Positions 15,669 through 24,795 of a stretch of DNA of 64,000 bases are shown in pieces (positions within the stretch are counted from its first letter, which is position 1; every line of letters begins with the position of its first letter). Below the pieces are notes generated by a model, which was not told the DNA's origin, searched no databases, and saw only the letters and a program-made list of their open reading frames with translations. The stretch comes from Pedobacter sp. W3I1 (lineage in GTDB: Bacteria; Bacteroidota; Bacteroidia; Sphingobacteriales; Sphingobacteriaceae). The stretch spans positions 930,001-994,000 of the forward strand of contig NZ_JAUSXN010000001.1 in the NCBI RefSeq assembly GCF_030816015.1. The letters run 5' to 3'. Made by a program: the position numbers and the translations under genes.

Positions 15669-18122
15669 TTATTGCGTTTTTGGCCTGATAAAATCTCCTA
15701 AATAACTGCATTCTCCTGCTGCAACAGTATAAAAAGGAGTTTTGTTGTAGTTAAACCTTAATTCTTTAAGATAAGGGTTGTTGTAATTAGCTTTGATAAA
15801 GTTTCTCCATTTCACATCTTTTTTATCGTAATAATAAAATGATAATGGGTTGGCATTCATGATAATCTGCTTTTGCAAACATTTTGCCAACATAAAAGTA
15901 CATTTTGCTTTAAAATCGGCATTGGTACTTAGTGCTCTCGCCTTTAAATACCAGGCTTTTGCCGTTTGTGCTTTTTTGTAATCGCCATCATATACATATC
16001 TTGCCGGGTTGCTGTTGTCGTACGATGACCAATCGTAACTGATTAAGAACCAACTGTTGCCAAAATAACCGGTTTGATAAACCGCATTGGCCATTTTATA
16101 ATAGTAAAGTGAAGCATTCTTTTTATCACTAACGATTAATTTCTGCAGACGCAGCATTTCTGCAGCAAAAGCCTTTTTGGTAATCGATGCTTTAGCCGTT
16201 ACATATTTCTTAGGGTAATCGTTAATGGTTTCGATAAAAGGATTGGCATACAATTTTGAATCCGATTCAGGGCCATACCAATTCTGTGGATTGAAATACT
16301 GATAGCCCGGCGAAACCTTTGTAAACATCTGCACAGCTTTGTCATACTGATGCGTTCGCAGATAAGTGGTGCCATAAAGCTCATAAAAATCATCGTTTTT
16401 AAGCTGGTTTAAAGCTGAAGCCAATAAAGCAGTAACATCATTGCCCGCTGCTTTTGTTTTGTAAACAGCTAAGCCCTGCATACTTTTCGGACTCAAGTTT
16501 TTCTGCCAAAAAGCGATGCTTTGGTAGCTCATATTCTGGAAAAGCGAATTCTCTTTTAACGTTTTGTATTCCAGGTCGCCTTTAACCATTGCTAATGCCG
16601 CTTTTGCAGTATCGCCCATATTCAAATAAGCCGGAGCTAATATCTGCTGATAAAAGTTTCTGGTGGTTCTGCTAAAACGCTTGCTGGCACGGTCGGTATC
16701 ATAATAATAGGGCTCTTTTGGTTGGGTGCTGTTTTCTGCAAAACGTTTTTCATCAAGCCATTTTAAGGTGGGCAATAAATCGCTCTCATTAAAAGGATTT
16801 CCTTTTTTGATATTTTTCGCCTTGATTAATAAATCGGTAATGCGATATTGGTCGCGTAATCTTTCTGGTAATTTATCAGGTTTTAATATGGCCAGGTAAT
16901 TTGAGGCTAAAAAATCTTTATTCTCCATCCACGATAAGTACGCTGCGGTTAATGTACCCAGTTCTGGTTGTGGATATTTCTTCTCGGTAGCCAGTTTTAC
17001 TGCAAAGTTCCTGATTTCATTCAGGTGTTTTAAGTTAATATTTTTTAAACTGTCCTTGTATTTGGGATTGCCATTATCCGAAAAGTAATAGTTATAACCA
17101 ATTTTGGCAATGTCGTTTGCCTCGATAAGATCTTGCTCTAATTTATTTACTTCGCGTACCAGCAGCGTGCCGTTGAGCTGGCTTTTTGGTTCGTACTGAT
17201 AAACTTTATTCAAGCTTTCTATACCCGAATCAGCATCACCAAACCCGTTTATTGCCCAGATATTGGCTTTCTCGTTATTGGTTTTCGCATATTTTAATGC
17301 GCCGTTAACCGGCGAACTGGTATAATAATAATTTTTATAAGCCTGCACTCTCCGTTCCGGATTACTTGCAAAAACCTTCGAAAATAAAAAGGCCGATTCT
17401 TCTGGATTGCCCAACCTACGGGTAGACCCTGCATATAAAGCCAATGCCCAACCTTTAACTGAACTGTTTAGCTTGCTGGTTTTGATATACTTTTCGTAAG
17501 TCGATTTGCTTTCGGTGTGCAATCCTGCGAAATGGAACATCCGTTCAGCCTGATAAGCATAGCGTAATTTTAGAAAACCATCTTTTTCGCCTTCTGTCAA
17601 TTTTAAACCTTCATTAGCTTTGGTAGCCATTGCAGCCGTATCGCGTGGAGTTGCATCCCAAAGACTGAATTCTACATTGGCTAATGGTTCACAGCTTTTG
17701 GCAAATTGATAATACTTTAATGGTTCTTTGTGTTTGCCTAACGCCTGGATAAAACTGTTCTGTTGCAAGCTATCTGGTAATAGCGAAATGTTGCCATTAA
17801 AATTCACCAGTTTTACATCTGTAGCGCTATCGGTTTTGTACATTACTTTTAGCACATCGTCTTTTTTTACATTGAGGTATTTTGCCCATTCGCGGCTGTT
17901 AATGTCAGGTTCGCTTTCTATATCCGTTTCACTGTTGAGGTAAACCATCTGGTTGTAGGCGAACGGAGCATATTCATCCCCTTCAATGTTGTTGTGGAAA
18001 TAAGAAATATAATAATCATAGGGATCGATCTCGCCGCCACAGGCAAGATTTACAGCAATTTCGCCGAAAAATGTAATCAGGAATATACTAAAAATTAGCG
18101 ATAATTTTTTGAACGTCGTCAT
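15669..18122 (-). CDS. Large exported protein, downstream paralogue
   Basis: A protein of 817 residues with an N-terminal hydrophobic segment (about 7-25) ending NLACGGEIDPYDYY; the Cys could be a lipidation site, though the -3 Asn is unusual. The body is helical and looks repeat-like (ALALYAGSTRR..., KVFASNPERRVQAYKNYYYTS, LYELYGTTYLRTHQYDKAVQMF), suggestive of divergent TPR-like repeats. It is paralogous throughout to 18222-20648, including blocks such as YAYQAERMF, KKYPQPELGTLTAAYL, FYQQILAP and GNSWFLISYDW. No enzyme motif is recognised. Its start lies inside a fossil of the lipoprotein gene's 3' end. Function unknown. Confidence 0.8.
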   Translation of the reverse strand: MTTFKKLSLIFSIFLITFFGEIAVNLACGGEIDPYDYYISYFHNNIEGDEYAPFAYNQMVYLNSETDIESEPDINSREWAKYLNVKKDDVLKVMYKTDSATDVKLVNFNGNISLLPDSLQQNSFIQALGKHKEPLKYYQFAKSCEPLANVEFSLWDATPRDTAAMATKANEGLKLTEGEKDGFLKLRYAYQAERMFHFAGLHTESKSTYEKYIKTSKLNSSVKGWALALYAGSTRRLGNPEESAFLFSKVFASNPERRVQAYKNYYYTSSPVNGALKYAKTNNEKANIWAINGFGDADSGIESLNKVYQYEPKSQLNGTLLVREVNKLEQDLIEANDIAKIGYNYYFSDNGNPKYKDSLKNINLKHLNEIRNFAVKLATEKKYPQPELGTLTAAYLSWMENKDFLASNYLAILKPDKLPERLRDQYRITDLLIKAKNIKKGNPFNESDLLPTLKWLDEKRFAENSTQPKEPYYYDTDRASKRFSRTTRNFYQQILAPAYLNMGDTAKAALAMVKGDLEYKTLKENSLFQNMSYQSIAFWQKNLSPKSMQGLAVYKTKAAGNDVTALLASALNQLKNDDFYELYGTTYLRTHQYDKAVQMFTKVSPGYQYFNPQNWYGPESDSKLYANPFIETINDYPKKYVTAKASITKKAFAAEMLRLQKLIVSDKKNASLYYYKMANAVYQTGYFGNSWFLISYDWSSYDNSNPARYVYDGDYKKAQTAKAWYLKARALSTNADFKAKCTFMLAKCLQKQIIMNANPLSFYYYDKKDVKWRNFIKANYNNPYLKELRFNYNKTPFYTVAAGECSYLGDFIRPKTQ

Positions 18123-18215
18123 GGGTAAAATGTTTTAATAGGTCGGTGTCTAAATGGTAGAAAACAAGATTCCGGTCTTTGGGGGCTAAATATCGTGATA
18201 AAAATTTAGAGGTAG
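18088..18215 (-). pseudogene. Fossil 3' end of the lipoprotein gene between the paralogues
   Basis: Minus-strand translation gives KFLSRYLAPKDRNLVFYHLD, then TDLLKHFTHDDVQKIIANF and a stop at 18088-18090. The intact lipoprotein (20614-21639) ends FLSRYLSPRERNLVFYHLD, TDLLKHFTDEDFQKVIANF, stop. The remnant starts right after the stop of the upstream paralogue (18222), has no start of its own, and overlaps the start of the downstream paralogue in another frame exactly as in the intact copy. It marks a tandem duplication whose unit was the lipoprotein tail plus the large gene. Confidence 0.9.
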
Positions 18216-18221
18216 TTTGTT

Positions 18222-20648
18222 TTATTTTCCTGCAATAAAATCTTTCAGATAACTGCATTCACCTAAAACAGTTTGATAAAACGGTGTTTTGCCATACTTC
18301 TGTTTTAATTCCTCAAAATATGGGTTATTAATGTTTGCGCGTATAAAAATTTTGTAATCTTTGCCATGCATGTAATAACCGCTCTCACTTGATCGGAGAA
18401 TCTGATGTTGTGCACATTTAGCTAGCATAAAGGTGCATTTTCCTTTAAAATCTATATTTGTACTTAACGCCCTTGCTTTTGTATACCATTTTTTTGCCAT
18501 GTAGGCTTTTTTGTAATCCATTTCATATGGATATTGTACAAGATTAAAATTCTCAAAACTCGTCCAATCGTAACTGATCAAAAACCAGCTATTGCCAAAA
18601 TAACCCGTTTGGTAAACCGCATTTGCCATCTTAAAATAATAGTTTGCGGCATTCTTTTTGTCCTTTACGGTTAACCTCTGCAAACGGACCATTTCTTTGG
18701 CAAAGGTTTTCTTGTTGAATGCTCCTTTAGCGCTCACATGTTGTTTTGGATAATCTTTGATGGTTTCGACAAATGGGATTGAATAGAATATAGAATCATT
18801 GCCATACCAATTATCAGTATCAAGGTATTTGTACTTTGGCGAAATTTTATTGAGCATGTTTAAGGCGCTACCGTATTGATGATCGCGTAGGTACGCAGTT
18901 CCGTACAGTTCATAAAAATCATCCCGATCAATGCTTTTCGAACTCATTGCCAATAACGAATCGATACCATTAAAATTTCTTCCTGATCTGTATTTTGCCA
19001 GCCTGGCCATTATTTTGGGCGTTAATCGTTTTTGCCAAAAAGTAATGGTTTGGAAGCTCATGTCTTTAAGTTTAACCTGCTTTGAAAAATTTCTATGCCC
19101 TGCATCTCCTTTTAACATAGCCAGTGCTGCTTTTGCGGTATCTCCTTTTTTCAGATATGATGGCGCAAGGATCTGCTGATAAAAATTACGTGTTGTTTTT
19201 GTAAAACGGTTTTCGGCATCGCCCCAGTTGTAGTAGTATTCTTGAACTGGTTTTTTTGCATTTTCAACGAACCTTTTTTTGTCAAGCCATTTTAAGGTAG
19301 GAATAAGTTCATCCTCATTGAAATTATTCCCTACTTTTATGTTTCTGGCTTTAATTAATAAATCGATTATGCGGTATTGATCCTTTAACCTTTCAGGAAG
19401 CTTTGTAGGATTTAATTTTTTTATATAAGTATTTGCTAATGCATCTTTTTTTTCCATCCACAATAAATATGCAGCGGTTAAGGTACCAAGTTCTGGTTGA
19501 GGGTACTTTTTTTCATTGGCCAGCTGAAGTGCAAAAGCTTTGATGTTTTTCAGATTTGATAAGCCGACATTTTGCAAACTGTCTTTATTTATGGCATTAT
19601 CCCATCTTTCATAATAGATGGTTGGAAAATCTTTTGCGATTTGCTCACTTCTGATTATTTTTTCTTCGAGTTTATTTACTTCGCGGACAAGCAGGGCGCC
19701 ATTTAACAGGCTTTTCGGGCTTAATTTGTATACTTCCTTAAGCGTTTTTAAATTATAGGTAGGTTCTCCAAATCCGTTTATTGCTAAAATAGTAGCTTTT
19801 TCGTCATTGTTTTTTGCAAGCTTTAAAACTTCATTAACATTACTATGTGTATACCTATAATTTTTATAGGCAAGCACCCTTTTTTCAGGATTGTTGTTAA
19901 ACACTTTTGAAAACAGATAAGCTGATTCGTTACCGTCTGCTACAGATCCTGCATGTATGGCAAGCGACCAGCCTTTTATTGCACTGACTGTTTTTGCATT
20001 TTTGATAAATTGGTGATAAGTCGATTCGGCCTGACCAGAGTCTCCGGCGTAACTAAACATTCTTTGCGCCTGAAAGGCATACCGTAGCTTTAAGAAGTTA
20101 TCGGTGCTCACTTTATTTATCGAATCCAAGGCATCGCAACCTTTCTGGATCATTGCAGCTGAATCTTTCTGTTTTACTTTCCAGTAGTCAAAATTAATGG
20201 CGATGTATGGCTCACAGCTTTTTGCAAAACGAAAATATTTTGATGCGGTGGTATTTCCGGTTAGTCTGGTTAGAAACTGGTTTTTTCGGAGACTGTCTGG
20301 GAATTTCTTAAAAGTCTGTTTTGAAAAGGTTTTGAGCAAAACACTTGTCGCGCTATCAACATCGTACATGGCATCGATTACATCGCTCTTTTTTACACCT
20401 AGATATTTACCCCACTCCTCGCCGTTAACATTTTCTTCCGTTTCGAAATCCCTATCATTGTATAAGTAAACCATCTGATTGTAGGCAAACGAAGCGTATT
20501 CATCGCCCTGTACATTATTAAGGAAATAAGTAGGATAGTAATCATATGGGTCGGACTCTGGCCCACAGGCAAGGTTTATAGCAATTTCGCCGAAAAAAGT
20601 GATGAGAAATACACTAAAAATTAGCGATAACTTTTTGAAAGTCTTCAT
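18222..20648 (-). CDS. Large exported protein, upstream paralogue
   Basis: An 808-residue paralogue of the protein at 15669-18122, alignable from the N-terminal signal (MKTFKKLSLIFSVFLITFFGE...NLACGPESDPYDYY) to the C-terminal GECSYLKDF. The two have clearly diverged, so the duplication is not recent. The gene starts inside the 3' end of the lipoprotein gene (overlap 20614-20648, different frame), which suggests translational coupling. No catalytic motif was recognised; helical repeats are likely. Function unknown. Confidence 0.8.
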   Translation of the reverse strand: MKTFKKLSLIFSVFLITFFGEIAINLACGPESDPYDYYPTYFLNNVQGDEYASFAYNQMVYLYNDRDFETEENVNGEEWGKYLGVKKSDVIDAMYDVDSATSVLLKTFSKQTFKKFPDSLRKNQFLTRLTGNTTASKYFRFAKSCEPYIAINFDYWKVKQKDSAAMIQKGCDALDSINKVSTDNFLKLRYAFQAQRMFSYAGDSGQAESTYHQFIKNAKTVSAIKGWSLAIHAGSVADGNESAYLFSKVFNNNPEKRVLAYKNYRYTHSNVNEVLKLAKNNDEKATILAINGFGEPTYNLKTLKEVYKLSPKSLLNGALLVREVNKLEEKIIRSEQIAKDFPTIYYERWDNAINKDSLQNVGLSNLKNIKAFALQLANEKKYPQPELGTLTAAYLLWMEKKDALANTYIKKLNPTKLPERLKDQYRIIDLLIKARNIKVGNNFNEDELIPTLKWLDKKRFVENAKKPVQEYYYNWGDAENRFTKTTRNFYQQILAPSYLKKGDTAKAALAMLKGDAGHRNFSKQVKLKDMSFQTITFWQKRLTPKIMARLAKYRSGRNFNGIDSLLAMSSKSIDRDDFYELYGTAYLRDHQYGSALNMLNKISPKYKYLDTDNWYGNDSIFYSIPFVETIKDYPKQHVSAKGAFNKKTFAKEMVRLQRLTVKDKKNAANYYFKMANAVYQTGYFGNSWFLISYDWTSFENFNLVQYPYEMDYKKAYMAKKWYTKARALSTNIDFKGKCTFMLAKCAQHQILRSSESGYYMHGKDYKIFIRANINNPYFEELKQKYGKTPFYQTVLGECSYLKDFIAGK

Positions 20649-21639
20649 CGGTGAAATGTTTTAAGAGGTCGGTATCTAAATGGTAAAAAACGAGGTTGCG
20701 TTCCCTAGGACTTAAATATCGCGATAAAAATTCGGATGTAGAAAGTAAATCTTCGGGAGAAATCTCTTCCCACCTTACCACATCGCCTTGTTTTAGTCCT
20801 GCGGCAGGATAATCAGTAAGTAGATCATAAAGAATGGAATTTCCCCTTCGCTTAAAAAGTTTTTTATCCTCAATCTGAATCTTCTCAATCCGCCTGGAAA
20901 TACCTGCATATTGCTCGTTCCTGAACACTACTGCCCATTCGAAAATGGGTAAGGCCACATCAAGTGGTAAGGGATATTGTTCTAGAAAATCTTTTAGGTA
21001 AAGATTCATTTCGTTTTGATCCAATATAGAGTTCTGCTCGCCATATTTACGCAGGTTGCCCATATTGTAACACATTAAAATGCCTTTCTCTACTGGTGGA
21101 ATTCCACTCGACACAATGTTTTTAATTTGATGCAATCGCAAGGTTACCGAAATGGTTTTGCCCTTTAAAAGTGAATTGGCACTTAATTGCTCTAAAAATT
21201 TAAAATACCTGTTTCTGGTGCCTTTAGTCCAATCACAATCAATCTGTAATTCCGCATAATTTTGTTTTCCGGCCTGTTTTACTTTTGCGGCTACAAATTT
21301 GGCAATGCGATTGGCCATAACTGCAGTTTGCAAGGTGTCAATCTTATTAAAAACCTGGTTAACGATAAACACAACTGGGATAATATTGACCTGCTTGGGT
21401 ATGGGGTCTGAAAATTTAATCGGCGAAATGGGTACGGGTAATTGCAGATCGGGATTAAAATCTACATCCATGATCCGTACATATAAAGATTTTGATTTAA
21501 AGTGATCAAGATAATCGGTTTCTTCCTTTTTATTCTGGTAATCTGTTTTCCAATAGTAAAAAGTTGGATGAACAATTGATTTTTGCTTGCATCCAAAGAA
21601 GAAAAATACAGAGATCACTAAAATACTTATCTTGCGCAT
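20614..21639 (-). CDS. Lipoprotein of unknown function, possible TIM-barrel fold
   Basis: The longest open frame starts at 21657, but the -7 box at 21655-21662 overlaps that codon, so the ATG at 21639 (MRKISILVISVFFFFGCKQ) is chosen, giving 341 residues. FFFGC is a good lipobox. Strand-like segments LQIDCDWTKGTRNRYFKFLE, ISVTLRLHQI, GILMCYNMGN and VALPIFEWAVVF recall the alternating strands of a glycosidase-like barrel, but no family is identified. Its 3' end overlaps the start of the large gene at 18222-20648 and is duplicated as a fossil at 18088-18215. Confidence 0.7.
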   Translation of the reverse strand: MRKISILVISVFFFFGCKQKSIVHPTFYYWKTDYQNKKEETDYLDHFKSKSLYVRIMDVDFNPDLQLPVPISPIKFSDPIPKQVNIIPVVFIVNQVFNKIDTLQTAVMANRIAKFVAAKVKQAGKQNYAELQIDCDWTKGTRNRYFKFLEQLSANSLLKGKTISVTLRLHQIKNIVSSGIPPVEKGILMCYNMGNLRKYGEQNSILDQNEMNLYLKDFLEQYPLPLDVALPIFEWAVVFRNEQYAGISRRIEKIQIEDKKLFKRRGNSILYDLLTDYPAAGLKQGDVVRWEEISPEDLLSTSEFLSRYLSPRERNLVFYHLDTDLLKHFTDEDFQKVIANF

Positions 21640-21654
21640 ATCAATTTTATTGAG

Positions 21655-21662
21655 CAAAAGTA
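21655..21662 (-). promoter_or_regulatory. -7 box of the lipoprotein/paralogue operon
   Basis: Minus-strand TACTTTTG matches TAnnTTTG. It overlaps the first possible ATG (21657) and so favours the ATG at 21639 as the true start. Confidence 0.5.
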
Positions 21663-21669
21663 GTATAAA

Positions 21670-22122
21670 ATGCGAGCAGTTTTACAAAGAGTTACCCAGG
21701 CAAGTTGCACAGTTGATGGTGAGATAACAGGAGCGATTGAAATAGGATTTCTGGTGTTGTTGGGCATAGAAGATGCCGATGCTCTAGAGGATTTAGATTG
21801 GCTGGCGCAGAAAATTATCGGTATGCGTGTTTTTGGTGATGAAAACGGATTACTGAATAAAGCACTCGCAGATGTTGGTGGCGATATCTTGTTGATCAGT
21901 CAGTTTACATTATTTGCTGCAACAAAGAAAGGAAACCGCCCGGGATTTACAAGAGCAGCACGACCAGATATAGCCATTCCGCTGTACGAGAAAATGATTG
22001 AAAAATTATCAGCCTTATTGGGTAAAAAAGTAAAAACAGGGATTTTTGGTGCCGATATGAAAATCGCTTTATTAAATGATGGTCCAGTTACCATTACTAT
22101 CGACACAAAAAACAAGGAATAA
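21670..22122 (+). CDS. dtd: D-aminoacyl-tRNA deacylase
   Basis: Removes D-amino acids wrongly attached to tRNA. It has 150 residues, the standard length. The N-terminus MRAVLQRVTQASCTVDGE, LLISQFTLFA (the Ser-Gln-Phe-Thr active-site strand) and the C-terminal NDGPVTITIDT with the cross-subunit Gly-cis-Pro are all present. It is divergent from the lipoprotein gene with very little space between the two. Confidence 0.96.
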   Translation: MRAVLQRVTQASCTVDGEITGAIEIGFLVLLGIEDADALEDLDWLAQKIIGMRVFGDENGLLNKALADVGGDILLISQFTLFAATKKGNRPGFTRAARPDIAIPLYEKMIEKLSALLGKKVKTGIFGADMKIALLNDGPVTITIDTKNKE

Positions 22123-22214
22123 TTAAATTTATATTGCGCAGACGTAACTAATTAAGCAACGAACTGTCAAAAATCATATTCAATCTAATTCGAGAAAATT
22201 TTGAACATAGTTAT

Positions 22215-23756
22215 ATGAATGATAAAAATCTAAACCGGCTAACGGAGTATAGCTGTCTCGTGTTTTTTCTATTGTTAAAATTAGTTTTATCTTTTATTTT
22301 GGTTAATTCCGTTTACGAACTGCATCGTGATGAATTCCTGCATTTAGATCAGGCCAATCACTTAGCAGCGGGTTTTACCTCCGTTCCGCCTTTAACTTCC
22401 CTATTTTCGTGGCTGATTAAAGCTTGTGGCAACGGCGTTTTTATGGTAAAGCTCGTTCCTGCATTATTGGGTGCCTTTACCATACTCTACTGCTGGAAAA
22501 TCGTCGATTTTTTAAAAGGTAATCTATTGGCCAAATGTTTGGTGGCGGTTGCCTGTCTATGTTCTTCTCTGCTAAGGTTAAATACCCTTTACCAACCCAA
22601 CTCTTTCGATGTTTTGGCGTGGACGGCCATGTTCTATTACCTCATAAAATATTTCGATAAAAATGATGCTAAATACCTGTATTACTTTGCCATTGTTGTA
22701 GCTCTTGGGTTTTTAAATAAATACAACATCCTTTTTCTCATCATTGGTTTATTGCCAGCTATACTCATTACATCAAAACGAAAAATATTTACCGATAAAC
22801 ATTTTTATCTGGCCATTTTACTTGCGCTTTTAATCATTTCGCCCAATATAATCTGGCAGATTAACCATCACTTTCCGGTGCTTACACACATGAAACTTTT
22901 GCAGGCCACACAATTGGTCCATGTAAACCGGATTGATTTTTTTATCGGGCAACTTCTCTTTTTTATCAATGCGATCTTTATTCTCATAGCGGGAATTTGG
23001 AGCTTGATTTTTTGTAAAGATTTTCAAAAATACAGATGGATTATCCTTACCTACCTGTTTACCCTTATTGTATTTAGCTATTTTAAAGCAAAAGACTATT
23101 ATGCCTTAGGTTTATATCCAGTTTTACTGGCTTTTGGAGCTGTTTATTTAGGTCGATTTCTGTTAAAAAAGTATGTGCTAACCGGATTGTTATTTGCTTT
23201 TACTATTGGCTCTTTTATTTATCTGATACCGCTTATTATGCCGGTTTATAGCCCTGATGAAATTGTTGCCCACCATAAAAGATTTGAACGGGTGGGTGCC
23301 TTACGCTGGGAAGACGGGAAAAACCACCAGCTGCCGCAAGATTATGCCGATATGCAAGGCTGGAAAGAAATGGCCACATTGGTTGATATTGCTTATGGAA
23401 GGGTTAAAGATAAATCTACCCTATTGGTACGTGCCGATAATTATGGACAGGCCGGCGCAATCAATTATTACTCAAAATATAAAAACATCAATGCAGTATC
23501 GTACAATGCCGATTACCTGTATTGGTTTAACATGGATAAACCGATCAAAGATTTCATCATGATCACCGAATGGAACGACAAAGATCCGCAACGTAAGCGG
23601 GAACAACCCTATTTTGCCAGGATCACCAAAATTGGTGAAATTAAAACACCCTATGTGAGAGAAAAAGGTGCAGGTGTGTTTTTGCTTGAAGGTGCCAAAA
23701 CCGAAGTGAGCAACATTATAAAATCAGAAATAGAAGAAGAAAAAAATGACCATTAA
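22215..23756 (+). CDS. Membrane glycosyltransferase of the GT39/ArnT-like superfamily
   Basis: An integral membrane protein of 513 residues. About ten hydrophobic segments follow a first periplasmic loop with the acidic motif ELHRDEFLHLDQANHLAAG, where GT-C enzymes place their catalytic acid, then VPPLTSL. The C-terminal 150 residues are soluble. Such enzymes move a sugar from a polyprenyl-phosphate donor to lipid, glycan or protein; donor and acceptor cannot be told here. Its end overlaps the next start by 11 bases, so the two are co-translated. Confidence 0.82.
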   Translation: MNDKNLNRLTEYSCLVFFLLLKLVLSFILVNSVYELHRDEFLHLDQANHLAAGFTSVPPLTSLFSWLIKACGNGVFMVKLVPALLGAFTILYCWKIVDFLKGNLLAKCLVAVACLCSSLLRLNTLYQPNSFDVLAWTAMFYYLIKYFDKNDAKYLYYFAIVVALGFLNKYNILFLIIGLLPAILITSKRKIFTDKHFYLAILLALLIISPNIIWQINHHFPVLTHMKLLQATQLVHVNRIDFFIGQLLFFINAIFILIAGIWSLIFCKDFQKYRWIILTYLFTLIVFSYFKAKDYYALGLYPVLLAFGAVYLGRFLLKKYVLTGLLFAFTIGSFIYLIPLIMPVYSPDEIVAHHKRFERVGALRWEDGKNHQLPQDYADMQGWKEMATLVDIAYGRVKDKSTLLVRADNYGQAGAINYYSKYKNINAVSYNADYLYWFNMDKPIKDFIMITEWNDKDPQRKREQPYFARITKIGEIKTPYVREKGAGVFLLEGAKTEVSNIIKSEIEEEKNDH

Positions 23757-24072
23757 TGAAGCACAGGAAACGGTAGATCGTTGGATTAAAACTACAGGCA
23801 TCCGTTATTTTAACGAATTAACCAATACCGCCATTTTGATGGAAGAAGTTGGAGAGGTTGCCCGGATTATGGCCCGTAAGTACGGCGAGCAGTCGTTTAA
23901 AAAAAGCGATGAAGAGGTAAACCTTGCCGATGAAATGGCCGATGTTATGTTCGTGTTAATCTGCCTGGCTAATCAAACGGGCATAAACTTAACTGACGCT
24001 TTAGAAAAAAACCTGGAGAAAAAGAGCATCCGCGATGCAGACAGGCATAAGAATAACGAGAAGCTTAAATAA
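23746..24072 (+). CDS. MazG-like nucleotide pyrophosphohydrolase
   Basis: A 108-residue all-helical protein with the MazG metal-binding pattern: EEVGEVARIMARKYGE in one helix and DEMADVMFVLICLANQ in the next (E-x-x-E...E-x-x-D). Members hydrolyse non-canonical or stress nucleotides to monophosphates. It overlaps the glycosyltransferase gene by 11 bases. The link between the two is unclear. Confidence 0.87.
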   Translation: MTINEAQETVDRWIKTTGIRYFNELTNTAILMEEVGEVARIMARKYGEQSFKKSDEEVNLADEMADVMFVLICLANQTGINLTDALEKNLEKKSIRDADRHKNNEKLK

Positions 24073-24103
24073 GTCCGAAGTCCTTAGTCCTTAGTCGGAA
24101 GTC
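24072..24103. repeat. AGTCC-GAAGTC word repeat
   Basis: AGTCCGAAGTCCTTAGTCC followed by TTAGTCGGAAGTC lies between two convergent genes. It is the same vocabulary as 4221-4254, 9526-9551 and 35889-35926 and can fold on itself. Confidence 0.55.
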
Positions 24104-24405
24104 TAACCGACAAATTCCATTAAACTGCGATAGGCTACAAAACGGTTTTTATATCTTTCATTTAACTCTGCCTGTAGGGCTGGAGCAAATTCTTCCTGGT
24201 AATTGTTGTAATGATCCATTGTTTCTGCAACATACTGTGCGCAATAGGTTACGCCTTCGTTAGGAGAATCTACCACCTTTAATAAGCGGTTAGAAACAAA
24301 CATACCTGTAGCCATAACCTGTGGAATATGGATATCCTGCATCCACTGTAACCATTCTTCAGCCGCTGCATCATCAATGATGAGCGTAACATTATATAAA
24401 AACAT
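24103..24405 (-). CDS. DUF4286 family protein
   Basis: A 100-residue protein beginning MFLYNVTLIIDDAAAEEWLQWM, the usual opening of DUF4286, with a ferredoxin-like alternation of strands and helices. Conserved pieces are HIPQVMATGMF and YCAQYVAE. It is cytoplasmic, widespread in Bacteroidetes and of unknown function. It stands alone and is convergent with the MazG-like gene. Confidence 0.8.
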   Translation of the reverse strand: MFLYNVTLIIDDAAAEEWLQWMQDIHIPQVMATGMFVSNRLLKVVDSPNEGVTYCAQYVAETMDHYNNYQEEFAPALQAELNERYKNRFVAYRSLMEFVG

Positions 24406-24483
24406 GCAGTAAAGGTAAATAATATATAAATGTTAAAAAATTGATGATGTTTGATTTTATTCTTTAAAGTGGTGTTAATCTGT

Positions 24484-24491
24484 TAAATTTG
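24484..24491 (+). promoter_or_regulatory. -7 box upstream of a small membrane protein gene
   Basis: TAAATTTG followed by C matches TAnnTTTG. Ends 22 bases before the ATG at 24514 and 10 before that at 24502; the first transcribed base would be near 24497, so both starts remain possible. Confidence 0.4.
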
Positions 24492-24501
24492 CTAATTCCC
24501 A

Positions 24502-24777
24502 TTGTTTTTAAGCATGATACGAACTAACGGCTCTCAAAAAATAGATAATTCCACCCGCAATTACATTTACACTGGTTATCTTACTGCAATTTTCGGCGGC
24601 ATTTTAGGCCTGGTTATAGGCTGGGATTTAATGAAGAAAAAAAGAACACTGAGTACTGGTGAGAAAGTTTTTTCTTATTCACTAACCGATAGACAACATG
24701 GTGCGAGGATCTTAATATTAGCAGGCATTTGCTTCATTTTGTTACTAACGTTAACTATCATTGCATTAGATGCCTAA
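24502..24777 (+). CDS. Small two-helix membrane protein, unknown
   Basis: A protein of at most 91 residues with two hydrophobic helices (about 30-45 and 70-90) joined by a basic loop (MKKKRTLSTGEKVFSYSL). I do not recognise a family. It is followed 18 bases later by the acetyltransferase gene on the same strand. Confidence 0.6.
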   Translation: MFLSMIRTNGSQKIDNSTRNYIYTGYLTAIFGGILGLVIGWDLMKKKRTLSTGEKVFSYSLTDRQHGARILILAGICFILLLTLTIIALDA

Positions 24778-24795
24778 GTCATCTGCCATTTAGAA

